Assembly (NCBI GenBank): GCA_003447235.1
Contig: DLZV01000006.1
Coordinates: forward strand, 33,360-56,793
Length of the DNA: 23,434 nucleotides
Direction: 5' to 3'
DNA from: Prevotella sp.
Lineage (GTDB): Bacteria > Bacteroidota > Bacteroidia > Bacteroidales > Bacteroidaceae
The notes beneath the pieces were generated by a model. The model did not search any database and had not been told where the DNA came from. It saw nothing but the letters and a program-made list of their open reading frames with translations. Of the stretch, positions 1 through 6,869 are shown in pieces. The first letter of the stretch is position 1, and every line of letters starts with the position of its first letter. Made by a program: the position numbers and the translations under genes.

Positions 1-867
1 CTCCTCGACGTCGCTCGCCACCTCCTCGGCCTCGAAGACGGGACGGATGTTGAGCGCGTTGTCCTTGGAGGTCTGCTCGTCGTCCAGCAGCGACTCGTCG
101 CCCTCGCCCGAGGAGACGCTCGCTATGCCGACGAAGTAAGCCGAGTGGTTGTCCTTGTTGCCCTTCGTGGCCTCGATGAGCTGCTGGCGCTTCGCCTCGT
201 CGGAGTCCTGGGAGGAGAACAACTGGCAGAGCGCGTCGTTGTCCATCTGCTCCAACATGCCGTCGCTGCAGATGTAGAGGTAGTCGCCGGGCCTGAGGTC
301 GGTGATATGGACCACGGAGGGCTTGCAGCGGTTGTCCTTGCCGGGCTGCATGGCGCGGGTGATGATGTTCTTCTGGGGCGACGTGGCCATCTCCTCGTAG
401 CTGATCTCGCCAGCCTGGTAGAGGTCATAGACCAGGGAGTGGTCCTTGCTCTGGTAGAGGAGTTTCTTGGCCGAGGGGCGCACGTGGTAGATGCGACTGT
501 CGCCGATGTGCATCGTGGTCAGTCCGCCACGATGGAAGAGGAGGAGGCAAAGGGTGGTTCCCATCTTCTTGGCAGCCTCGTCGTCGGCCTGGTCGAGGGC
601 CTGGTAGGCCGCCTCCAGCGCCTCGGCGAGCACCTGGTCGGAGACGATCTCCTCGGGATTGACGTGGTCGCGCAGATACTGGGCAAGGCTTTGGCTGACA
701 ATGCGGCTCGCCACCTCGCCATGTTCGTGGCCTCCCATGCCGTCGCAGAGGATGAAGAAGAAGTCCTGATCGGTAGCCTGTCCCTGCAAGGGCCAAATGC
801 TGTCCTCTTGGTTATCTCGCTGCCCGAGCTCATAGATGGCCTGGGGCTGTCTGATTGCTATTTTCAT
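1..867 (-). CDS. PP2C-family Ser/Thr protein phosphatase (partial, 3' end outside window)
   Basis: Predicted metal-dependent phosphatase that removes phosphate from Ser/Thr residues. The reading frame is open from an ATG at 867 to the window edge: 289 codons with no stop, so the C-terminus is missing. Visible PP2C motifs are RDNQED near residues 17-22, CDGMGGHEHGE at 41-51 (Asp42-Gly43 bind metal), a MHIGDSRIY core and YICSDGM, each carrying the expected acidic residue. The N-terminus is short, with no signal peptide, so the catalytic domain is cytoplasmic. The last visible residues are acidic and Ser-rich and look like a linker to another domain. It starts 20 bases after the FHA gene upstream and is probably in one operon with it. 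The family assignment is firm; the substrate is unknown, with the adjacent FHA protein an obvious candidate. Confidence 0.93.
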   Translation of the reverse strand, partial: MKIAIRQPQAIYELGQRDNQEDSIWPLQGQATDQDFFFILCDGMGGHEHGEVASRIVSQSLAQYLRDHVNPEEIVSDQVLAEALEAAYQALDQADDEAAKKMGTTLCLLLFHRGGLTTMHIGDSRIYHVRPSAKKLLYQSKDHSLVYDLYQAGEISYEEMATSPQKNIITRAMQPGKDNRCKPSVVHITDLRPGDYLYICSDGMLEQMDNDALCQLFSSQDSDEAKRQQLIEATKGNKDNHSAYFVGIASVSSGEGDESLLDDEQTSKDNALNIRPVFEAEEVASDVEE

Positions 868-887
868 GTGAAATCGTTGAGGGGGGA

Positions 888-1478
888 TTATCTTTCTTGA
901 TAGACTACGGTGGTCTTGCCCATGACGATGCGGTCGCCGTTGGAGAGGACGATGGCTTCGTCGTGGGGCAGTTCCACGCCGTTGATGGAGGTGATATTCT
1001 TGTTGCGGTCGTTGCTGATGACGGCCTTGAGCTTGCCATTGGGCAGGACGGAGACCACGATCTGCAGGTGGTGGCGACTCATGTAGGGGTCGGAGACGGG
1101 CAACTGGAGCGTGGCCTGCGAGGTCTGCGCCTTGCGGCCCACGGTGTTGGCACCCTGGCGGAGCACATACTGCTGGCCGGCCAGGACGAGGCAAGCCGTG
1201 GCCGCGCCCTGCTGGCATCCTTGGCCGAGGATGGTCCGCTCGCTGTCCTGGCGGCCTCCCAGCAGCGTCTCGCCGTCGTTCTGTGGCGCCACGCGCTGCT
1301 GGGCGGGCTGACACCCGGGCAAGACGGTCTCCACCTCCAGGGGTTGCTGCGGCTGAAAGCGCACCCGCAGCGGTGCTTTGCACTGCGGGCACGTGATCAG
1401 TTTGACAGCCTCATTCTTCGAGTTCTTCACTTCGAGGATGATGCCACAATTGGAGCATTTTACGCGCTTTACTTCCAT
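888..1478 (-). CDS. Zinc-ribbon / FHA-domain phosphopeptide-binding protein
   Basis: A 196-residue cytoplasmic protein. Residues 1-40 form a zinc ribbon with Cys8, Cys11, Cys30 and Cys33. Residues about 95-196 form an FHA domain with GR (114-115), SRHH (134-137) and NG (166-167), the phosphothreonine-binding signature. Between them lies a Gln-rich linker with three similar motifs, ETVLPG (Thr51), ETLLGG (Thr71) and RTILGQ (Thr82). In known FHA signalling proteins such as GarA and OdhI, a Thr outside the FHA fold is phosphorylated by a Ser/Thr kinase and regulates binding, so these are inferred phosphosites. The gene sits between the membrane protein (10-base gap) and PP2C (20-base gap), which suggests that PP2C may dephosphorylate it. 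The domain call is firm; the partner is unknown. Confidence 0.9.
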   Translation of the reverse strand: MEVKRVKCSNCGIILEVKNSKNEAVKLITCPQCKAPLRVRFQPQQPLEVETVLPGCQPAQQRVAPQNDGETLLGGRQDSERTILGQGCQQGAATACLVLAGQQYVLRQGANTVGRKAQTSQATLQLPVSDPYMSRHHLQIVVSVLPNGKLKAVISNDRNKNITSINGVELPHDEAIVLSNGDRIVMGKTTVVYQER

Positions 1479-1488
1479 AGCCGTTTAT

Positions 1489-2661
1489 TTAGATATATTG
1501 CATGTCAGTACCAGCGTCGTCCACGCCGTCCACGCCGTCCACGCCGAGGTTGGGGTCGTCGTAGCCCATCGCGGGATCCTCGGAGTAGGAAGCCTGTTGG
1601 AGGTTGGGATCCATCATGCCCTCGTCGTTGGCCGTATTGATATCCTCAGAGTAGGAAGCCTGGTGGAGGTAGGGATCCTCCTGCGCGCCGTCGTAGCCGT
1701 CGGTCATGCCGTCGTAGCCGTCGGTTGTGCCATCGGGCTCTGCGCCCTCATAGGCCGTCTGCATATAGCCCTCGGTGTGGTCGGGCTGGTGCTCCGTCTG
1801 CGGGGTGACGTCGCCCGTCTCGTCCTCGGACATGCTCTGTGCGAGCTCGCCACGCGTCATGGTGGTGCCGTCGCGGAAGATCAGTACGTCCTGGTCGTCA
1901 AGCTGGTTGTTGTCGTTGACGTCGATGACGGCCACGTCGGGCTGGTTGTCGCCGTCGAGGTCGAGGACGACGGCCTGGTGGCCCTGGAATTGGGTCTGGC
2001 CGACGATGTGTACGTCTTCCGTCTCCTGGACGAAGGGCTCCTGATGGCTCGCGGGGGTGGCGGAGGAGGCGGTGCGCACATGGCCGCCATCCTCGGCGGT
2101 ACGGCCCGAATGGCCATCCTCGGGCTCCTTGACGGTCTCGCGCTCATAGACTACCTCGCGGTGGACCTCCACGTCGGTCTGATGGACGGCCGTGTGGGCG
2201 GTGGGCTGATAGCTGTGGGGATGGACGTTGGACATGGCGGTCTGGGTGAAGGCGGCCTTGTCCTCGGCAGACATGGCGTTCCACTCGTCGGCGGTGTAGG
2301 TGCCATAGACGCCACCGTGCCACTCAAAGACGCCACCGGGGCCCACCTGGGCGCGGGCCGACTGGAAGGCCTCGGCAAAGGTCATGTCGTCCTCCACTGT
2401 CGCCACGGCGCTGCCAGCAGCCTGGGGGGAAGCCGTAGCGGGATCGGCGGCGTCGGCCTGGGTCTCGCCAGCCATCGCGTTGACGGCATAGAGCGCACCG
2501 GCACCGAGCAGAATGCCGGAGGTGCCACCGATGGCCACCTTCTTCCATGTGGCGCTTTGCTTCTCAGAGGTCTCTTCTGCCACAGGAGCAGTCTGCTCGT
2601 TCTGCGGATTCTCTACCTGGGTGTTCTTACCCAACAACTGGGTGTCGTCGCTTGTCATCAT
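1489..2661 (-). CDS. Single-pass membrane protein with Ca-binding-like and Asp-rich repeats
   Basis: A 390-residue protein of unknown function. An acidic N-terminal tail (1-38) precedes one Gly/Ala-rich hydrophobic segment (about 41-64). Next comes a conserved-looking block, GPGGVFEWHGGVYGTYTADEW (107-127), and a His/Glu-rich linker. Residues 233-262 carry two EF-hand or FG-GAP-like acidic loops, DLDGDNQPD and DVNDNNQLDD. The C-terminal 80 residues are low complexity, with DGYDG and DGVDG units and two QASYSED repeats. I chose the Met-Met start at 2661 rather than the ATG at 2724 because the intervening 63 bases are AT-rich and look like leader. It is the first gene of the operon with the FHA and PP2C genes. 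It could be the envelope sensor or a scaffold of that pathway; no enzymatic motif was seen. Confidence 0.8.
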   Translation of the reverse strand: MMTSDDTQLLGKNTQVENPQNEQTAPVAEETSEKQSATWKKVAIGGTSGILLGAGALYAVNAMAGETQADAADPATASPQAAGSAVATVEDDMTFAEAFQSARAQVGPGGVFEWHGGVYGTYTADEWNAMSAEDKAAFTQTAMSNVHPHSYQPTAHTAVHQTDVEVHREVVYERETVKEPEDGHSGRTAEDGGHVRTASSATPASHQEPFVQETEDVHIVGQTQFQGHQAVVLDLDGDNQPDVAVIDVNDNNQLDDQDVLIFRDGTTMTRGELAQSMSEDETGDVTPQTEHQPDHTEGYMQTAYEGAEPDGTTDGYDGMTDGYDGAQEDPYLHQASYSEDINTANDEGMMDPNLQQASYSEDPAMGYDDPNLGVDGVDGVDDAGTDMQYI

Positions 2662-3119
2662 AATCGTATGAATTAATGGTTGTTTATTTCTGTTTACGTT
2701 GCAAATTTCGGCTTTTGTTGCCACATGGACAAATTATTCGCTTCTTTTTACACAAAAGGTGGGTTTTGGGGTACGAAATGCGAAAAAAGGAGGAAAAGAG
2801 ATGTGAAAATGGTGAATTTAGGGAGGGTAAAGACGATTTTGACCTAAAAAAACGGTATAAAAGAATGTAAAACTGAGTATTTTTTTGTAACTTTGCCCTG
2901 TCGAATGCGAAGATTATTGGTTTATGGACACGGCCCCATCCTCTTTCGGCACACACCAAATCATTCGTGGCACGATGCTGGACGCGGCGCGAAAACCGAC
3001 GAACCAGCCAAGCCAACGGCGGGCAGTACACTTCCCCACACCACCCTGCCGCACACAGAATTTCTTCCAAGAGCGTGCCCACAACCGGGGAACTCGGACA
3101 CGACTATAGACGAATCAGC
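2662..3119. other. Divergent intergenic region of the FHA/PP2C and LytTR operons
   Basis: This stretch contains no convincing gene. The left part (to about 2890) is AT-rich and should hold the leftward promoter; the best visible box is an imperfect GAAATTTG near 2704-2711 on the minus strand. From about 2895 to 3119 the sequence is GC-richer and would be the 5' leader of the LytTR gene, roughly 220 bases. Short open frames in it give Pro/Arg/His-rich translations and were not accepted. Confidence 0.55.
2888..2895 (+). promoter_or_regulatory. Candidate -7 promoter box (TAACTTTG) for the LytTR operon
   Basis: TAACTTTG matches the Bacteroidetes TAnnTTTG consensus and follows an AT-rich tract. 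No clear TTTG is seen 19-20 bases upstream, so it is a half-match. If used, it implies a leader of about 220 bases before the LytTR start. Confidence 0.5.
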
Positions 3120-3488
3120 ATGATGGAGTACATCTATTTCAACTCACGCGACGAGCTGCTCAGGCTCCGCATCACCGAAATCGCCTACTTTGAGAGCGAT
3201 GGCAACTACTGCAACGTGGTCACGGCCAACAAACTGCGCAGTCCGATCGGCATGAACCTCACCAACCTCGAACATGCCCTCGACAAGCAGCTGGGCAACG
3301 AGGCCACTACCTTCATCCGTATCGGCAAGCGATTTATCGTCAACAAGCGCTATATCTGCAAGGTGAACATTCCCAAGCAGCGACTGGTCATCACCGACTA
3401 CGACCGCTTCACCTTCCAGCTACCTATCTCGCGCGACGCGCTCAAGCAACTCAAGGCGTTCATCACACTATCCACTGAAAAGAAATAA
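3120..3488 (+). CDS. Stand-alone LytTR DNA-binding domain protein
   Basis: A 122-residue transcription regulator made of little more than a LytTR domain. Typical features are the ITEIAYFESDGNYCNV strand-turn near residues 19-34, FIRIGKRFIVNKRYI in the middle, and a C-terminal LPISRDALKQLKAFI helix. There is no receiver domain and no membrane segment, so it is not a classical two-component regulator. It could be controlled by protein interaction, phosphorylation or abundance. The start is ATGATG at 3120/3123; either Met could be used. In-frame sequence upstream to 2967 is Arg/Pro-rich and was rejected. It is followed after 6 bases by an FHA gene, so the two are almost certainly co-expressed. 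It is the likely transcriptional output of the locus. Confidence 0.9.
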   Translation: MMEYIYFNSRDELLRLRITEIAYFESDGNYCNVVTANKLRSPIGMNLTNLEHALDKQLGNEATTFIRIGKRFIVNKRYICKVNIPKQRLVITDYDRFTFQLPISRDALKQLKAFITLSTEKK

Positions 3489-3494
3489 AAAGCC

Positions 3495-4187
3495 ATGCAA
3501 ATCATCATCGGACGCGACGCCAAAACCTCGCAACTAAATGTCATCATCGGACAGCAGACGCTGCGCCTGGGTGCGCCGGGCAGCGTGCCGCAGACCGTCT
3601 CGCGCCAACACTGCCGCATCACGGTGACGGAGGGCGGCACCTATCTCGTAGAAAACCTCAAGGCTGCCAACATCACCTATATAAATAATGTAGGCGTGGA
3701 GAAAAAGTCCATGCGGCGGGAAGACTCCCTGGCACTGGGCACGGACCGCTACCAGGTCGATACGAAGGCGGTCTTCGCGGCCATCGACAAGGCGGTACCG
3801 AAGACGGCAGACATCCGCCCACTGTCGAAGGTGTGGGAAGACCACGAGGAGTATATCATCAACCAAAAGATCAAAAGCGCACGGTTTGTAGCCATCGCGT
3901 CGAGTATGGGTATTTTTACCATCGGCGCCATGGTCTATACCTTTGTGTTTGGAGGCGACGGGATCATCAGAAATTCCTTGTACTGCATAGCCGCCGTGTT
4001 CGTCCTCCTCATCTTTATCAAGCGCTGGAGAGACGCCTCGCGCGTGCCCATCGAGCAGAAGAAGATCAACGACAAGTTTCGCCACGACTACTCCTGCCCC
4101 AACTGCAGCCACAGCTTCTCCATGAACTACGAGGAACTGCAGAAGTACGACAATTGTCCGTTCTGCAAAGCCAAATTCATCAAATAG
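3495..4187 (+). CDS. FHA-domain membrane protein with C-terminal zinc ribbon
   Basis: A 230-residue protein. The N-terminal FHA domain (1-95) has GR at 6-7, SRQH at 36-39 and a NN pair at 64-65, which should bind phosphothreonine. Two hydrophobic helices follow at about 130-152 and 160-176, then a basic stretch. A C-terminal zinc ribbon has Cys201, Cys204, Cys221 and Cys224. With a hairpin pair of TM helices and no signal peptide, both the FHA and the zinc ribbon should face the cytoplasm. The domain order mirrors the zinc-ribbon/FHA protein across the divergent promoter. It is the second gene of the LytTR operon. A plausible role, by inference, is to tether phosphorylated partners to the inner membrane. 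Confidence 0.9.
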   Translation: MQIIIGRDAKTSQLNVIIGQQTLRLGAPGSVPQTVSRQHCRITVTEGGTYLVENLKAANITYINNVGVEKKSMRREDSLALGTDRYQVDTKAVFAAIDKAVPKTADIRPLSKVWEDHEEYIINQKIKSARFVAIASSMGIFTIGAMVYTFVFGGDGIIRNSLYCIAAVFVLLIFIKRWRDASRVPIEQKKINDKFRHDYSCPNCSHSFSMNYEELQKYDNCPFCKAKFIK

Positions 4188-4204
4188 CGCAGCCGGGCCT
4201 GCGC
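4187..4204 (+). terminator. Possible hairpin terminator after the FHA membrane protein gene
   Basis: GCGCAG at 4187-4192 pairs with CTGCGC at 4199-4204 around a 6-base loop, overlapping the last base of the stop codon. There is no T-tract, so terminator function is uncertain. Confidence 0.3.
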
Positions 4205-4233
4205 CATGCGTGCTTGGTGGGCTTTTCGCCTGC

Positions 4234-4360
4234 CTATAATCTGCGTGGCACGGCTTATATCTGCGCGGGGCCTTCCTAAATCTACATGGCGCGTGCCTAA
4301 ATCTATACGGCGTGTGCCTATTGCGTGCCTATCTGCGTGGTGCGTGCCTATCTGCGATCA
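4234..4360. repeat. Degenerate 21-bp tandem repeat between convergent genes
   Basis: Four consecutive 21-base units (4234-4254, 4255-4275, 4276-4296, 4297-4317) are followed by shortened units (4318-4328, 4329-4347) and a last half-unit at 4348-4360 that runs into the stop codon of the TrpF-like gene. The consensus is roughly CTAtATCTgcG followed by tGGcgCGTGC. Units begin with CTA or TTA and most end in GTGC or similar. Reading through gives no conserved peptide, so this is intergenic DNA repeat rather than a coding repeat. Confidence 0.75.
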
Positions 4361-5005
4361 AAGGTTGTCCAGCAGTCGTTGGACCTTGGTGGCGTCGATG
4401 CGCCCTGGCGCCTGTTCCATCTCCTCGCCCAGGCAGTAGCCAGCGAGGCGCGGATGGTGGAAGTCGGGCAGCGACGATCCCTCGGCCTCCTTCTTTCCTC
4501 TACGGAGGAGGAAGGGCACGGGGGCTTCCCAGTCCGTCAACCACTCCAGAGCGGCCTCTACAGGGTCGAGGAGCAGGTAGTCGGCGTGGCCCGCATAGTC
4601 GGCGGCGCGCAGCAGGTCTTCGCGTCGCTCGATGCGCAAGGTCTTGACGATCTGCAGTCCGCGGCGGATGTCGGGATCGACCGTGCGCCGCAGGTTGTCT
4701 ATGAGGACGGTCGATTCCTCGCCTTCGAGGCGCACGAGGTCGAGATGGAAGTTGTAGATGCTGGTGACGATGGTTTGGGGCATCTCGTCGCGGAAGACAC
4801 CCATCAGCCGCGCCCCAGGAGCCAGGCCGGCGCACTCCAGCAGCGGACTGTCGGGCAGCATGCCGGAGAGAGAAGCCAGTTGGCGCACCCTCCGCGGACT
4901 GTCGGCCACGAAGTCGAGACCGATCCAGTCGATGCCCAGACGTGAGATTTCCTTGATGTTGTCGGCCTCAGAAAAGCCGTCGATAGCGATGATCATATCT
5001 GTCAT
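4358..5005 (-). CDS. Degenerate phosphoribosylanthranilate isomerase-like (TrpF-fold) protein
   Basis: A 215-residue protein of normal TrpF length and fold order. Family landmarks still visible are GLDFVADSPRRV (29-40, matching G-F-x-F-x-x-x-S-P-R), MGVFRDE (68-74), LVRLEGEE (90-97, matching QLHGEE), LLLD (144-147, the usual catalytic Asp) and APGRID (199-204, matching the phosphate-binding PGxKD). The N-terminal KICG motif is replaced by AIDG, so the usual catalytic Cys is Asp9. The late GGL and SSGVE motifs are also lost. In the isomerase family the Cys and Asp are the general base and acid, so ordinary Trp-pathway activity is doubtful. No other trp gene is nearby. It may be a paralogue with a new ligand or a decaying copy. 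Confidence 0.75.
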   Translation of the reverse strand: MTDMIIAIDGFSEADNIKEISRLGIDWIGLDFVADSPRRVRQLASLSGMLPDSPLLECAGLAPGARLMGVFRDEMPQTIVTSIYNFHLDLVRLEGEESTVLIDNLRRTVDPDIRRGLQIVKTLRIERREDLLRAADYAGHADYLLLDPVEAALEWLTDWEAPVPFLLRRGKKEAEGSSLPDFHHPRLAGYCLGEEMEQAPGRIDATKVQRLLDNL

Positions 5006-5021
5006 TTGTGAGATTTGGCCA

Positions 5022-5029
5022 CAAAGTTA
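5022..5029 (-). promoter_or_regulatory. -7 promoter box (TAACTTTG) of the TrpF-like gene
   Basis: A perfect TAnnTTTG match on the minus strand, 16 bases before the start codon at 5005. The transcript would have only about ten leader bases. The expected upstream box is poor (TTTT). Confidence 0.55.
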
Positions 5030-5118
5030 CATATTTACCATGAAAAAAGTCGTGTCGGCACATAATAATAACACCTTTGTTTCGTTTAAATCATAGAAAC
5101 TATCAAAAAAAGCTGCCT

Positions 5119-5244
5119 ATGACCATCTTTACATCAGAAGAAAACAAGCCCACGGAGTTTACGCTCCGTCTGATCCGCCAAATGGCCTACACGTACCGCG
5201 TGGCCCGCATCGATGGTCGCGCTATCCCCTTCACGCTCAACTGA
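5119..5244 (+). CDS. Small hypothetical protein, 41 residues
   Basis: An ATG at 5119 opens a 41-residue frame ending in TGA at 5242-5244. The peptide starts MTIFTSEENKPTEFTL and continues with a basic, Arg/Tyr-rich amphipathic stretch that includes RLIRQMAYTYR, ending IPFTLN. Its GC-rich codons contrast with the AT-rich DNA on both sides, as expected for a real coding segment. From memory, similar small basic proteins with a TLxxIRxxAxxY core occur in other Bacteroidales, but I cannot check this here. It lies 98 bases before rpe with a hairpin between and may share its transcript. Function unknown. Confidence 0.5.
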   Translation: MTIFTSEENKPTEFTLRLIRQMAYTYRVARIDGRAIPFTLN

Positions 5245-5292
5245 TGGCGCAAGTAGCCGTCAGCTGGGCTATCCATGAAAATGTCTAACCTC

Positions 5293-5327
5293 ATCACGGT
5301 GGCAAAAAATAAACCTGTCACCGTGAT
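5293..5327 (+). promoter_or_regulatory. Hairpin in the leader of rpe
   Basis: ATCACGGTG (5293-5301) and CACCGTGAT (5319-5327) are perfect inverted repeats, extended inward by one G-T and one C-G pair to an 11-bp stem with an A-rich 13-base loop. It ends 14 bases before the rpe start and lacks a T-tract. A regulatory leader hairpin or a protein-binding operator fits better than a terminator. Confidence 0.55.
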
Positions 5328-5341
5328 ATTTCATCATAAAA

Positions 5342-5992
5342 ATGTCTGTATTAATATCCCCCTCACTCCTTTCCGCTGATTTCCTCAACCTCCAGCGCGA
5401 GGCCGAAATGATCAATGCCAGCGAGGCCGATTGGCTCCACATCGACGTGATGGACGGCATCTTCGTGCCCAACATCTCGTTTGGATTTCCCGTGCTCAAC
5501 GCCGTGGCCAAGGTGCTCAAGAAGCCGCTTGATGTCCACTACATGATCGAGCATCCGGAGAACTACATCCGCCAGACTGCCGACAGCGGCGCCATGCTCA
5601 TGACGGTCCACTACGAGGCCGTCAGACACCTCCACAGAACGGTGCAGGAGATCCATGCCGCCGGAATGAAGGCTGGCGTGGCCCTCAATCCCTCCACGCC
5701 CGTCAGCGTGCTCGAAGACATCATCAACGATGTGGACCTGGTGCTCCTGATGAGCGTGAATCCCGGCTTCGGCGGACAGAAGTTTATCGAGAACACCATC
5801 GGCAAGGTGGGACGCCTTCGCGAGATGATTGCCCAGTCGGGCAGCCAGGCGCTCATAGAGATCGATGGTGGCGTGCAGGGCGAGACGGCTCCGCGACTGG
5901 TTGAGGCTGGTTCCGACGTGCTGGTTAGCGGAAGCTACGTCTTCAAGTCGGCCGACCCCATCAAGACCATCCACGACCTCAAGGTGCTCTGA
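5342..5992 (+). CDS. rpe: Ribulose-phosphate 3-epimerase
   Basis: This enzyme interconverts ribulose-5-phosphate and xylulose-5-phosphate in the pentose phosphate pathway, in the cytoplasm. The 216-residue length is normal for this TIM-barrel family. Metal-binding and catalytic residues are all present: His33 and Asp35 in HIDVMDG, His66 in DVHYMI, and Asp175 in IEIDGGV. The phosphate loop MSVNPGFGGQKF lies at 137-148. The usual LMI after DVH is YMI here, a mild change. The start at 5342 follows the hairpin by 14 bases. It may be co-transcribed with the small ORF upstream. It is followed by a stable hairpin at 6060-6102. Confidence 0.97.
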   Translation: MSVLISPSLLSADFLNLQREAEMINASEADWLHIDVMDGIFVPNISFGFPVLNAVAKVLKKPLDVHYMIEHPENYIRQTADSGAMLMTVHYEAVRHLHRTVQEIHAAGMKAGVALNPSTPVSVLEDIINDVDLVLLMSVNPGFGGQKFIENTIGKVGRLREMIAQSGSQALIEIDGGVQGETAPRLVEAGSDVLVSGSYVFKSADPIKTIHDLKVL

Positions 5993-6059
5993 TCGGCTAA
6001 GTAGTCCCCACCCCGCTACGATCTGATTCGCCAGTAATACTCGCCAGCAATAAACATAA

Positions 6060-6102
6060 CGCCGCTCCCTGCGCCTCGAAAGAGAGGTTGTGGGGAGCGG
6101 CG
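6060..6102. terminator. Stable hairpin between rpe and the convergent sigma factor gene
   Basis: CGCCGCTCCC (6060-6069) pairs perfectly with GGGAGCGGCG (6093-6102), and the inner bases can pair further (CCTC with GAGG). It lies between convergent genes and could serve both directions. There is no strong T-tract on either side. Confidence 0.6.
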
Positions 6103-6194
6103 ATGTGTATTTGAGTGGGCGCGGCTACGCCTATTCTCCTATAAAATCGACTACACTATTTTCTCTATAATAACGGCTCTCAATAAGAGAAAGG

Positions 6195-6788
6195 CTACGC
6201 CATCTGCAGCGTGAGCTGATGCTCGCGCGTCATGCGGCGAAGATTGAGGATGGCATAGCGCATCCGTCCGAGGGCCGTGTTGATGCTGACCCCCGTAGCC
6301 TCGGCTATCTCCTTGAACGACATCTGCTGGTAGAAGCGCATGAACACCACTTCGCGCTGAGAGGCAGGTAGATGGCTCATCATCCGCCTCACGTCCTCCA
6401 TGACCTGGTTGTTGACCAACTCTCCCTCGCGCGAACTCTCCAGGAGCGTGGAGCCCACGTTGGAGAGGTCGTTCTCCTTCGGCGCATCAACAATGTTCTG
6501 TGCGCGCTGCTGGCGATACCAGTCCATGATCACGTTGTGGGCAATGCGCATCAGCCAGGCACTAAACTTGCCGTTGGCGATGTACTTGCCCTGTTGCAGA
6601 CGGGAGACTACCTTGAAGAAGGTCTCTTGGAACATATCGTTCGCCATCTCGCGGTCGCGGACGACAAACAATATATAGGTAAACAACTTCTCTTGATTGC
6701 GGCTAAGCAAAAGATCGAAAGCCTTGTTGTCACCATCTACATACATAATGGCCAACTCTTCGTCAGTCATCAAGTTCAGATTCTCCAT
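6195..6788 (-). CDS. ECF-type RNA polymerase sigma factor
   Basis: A 197-residue sigma-70 family protein of the extracytoplasmic-function class, directing RNA polymerase to selected promoters. Region 2 covers about residues 20-95, with DREMANDMFQETFFKVV (core binding) and FSAWLMRIAHNVIMDWYRQQR (-10 recognition). Region 4 covers about 135-190, with LPASQREVVFMRFYQQMSFKEIA and a helix-turn-helix VSINTALGRMRYAILNLRR. The linker between them is ordinary. No anti-sigma gene is next to it: the downstream neighbour is convergent rpe and the upstream gene is an unrelated membrane protein. It is therefore probably an orphan regulator controlled by expression level or a distant partner. It has its own strong promoter about 80 bases upstream. 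Confidence 0.94.
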   Translation of the reverse strand: MENLNLMTDEELAIMYVDGDNKAFDLLLSRNQEKLFTYILFVVRDREMANDMFQETFFKVVSRLQQGKYIANGKFSAWLMRIAHNVIMDWYRQQRAQNIVDAPKENDLSNVGSTLLESSREGELVNNQVMEDVRRMMSHLPASQREVVFMRFYQQMSFKEIAEATGVSINTALGRMRYAILNLRRMTREHQLTLQMA

Positions 6789-6869
6789 GATCCAATTTTA
6801 TTTGTTATGAAGTAATGCTGCTTCGATAGGCTTCGTTCTTTTGTTTAAACTGATTTATATTTCCGATTG

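Noticed and set aside
1378..2676. 432-codon rightward frame opposite the Asp-rich membrane protein
   Set aside because: It is Val/Gly/Leu-rich without motifs. The leftward frame has a TM helix, acidic loops and operon spacing with the FHA gene.
2662..2724. Alternative upstream start of the Asp-rich membrane protein
   Set aside because: The added 21 residues come from AT-rich, leader-like DNA, and the Met-Met at 2661 gives a natural acidic N-terminus.
2893..3123. Possible leader peptide before the LytTR gene
   Set aside because: It starts at a TTG within the promoter box, has a Pro/His/Arg-rich sequence and shows no family resemblance. A long untranslated leader is simpler.
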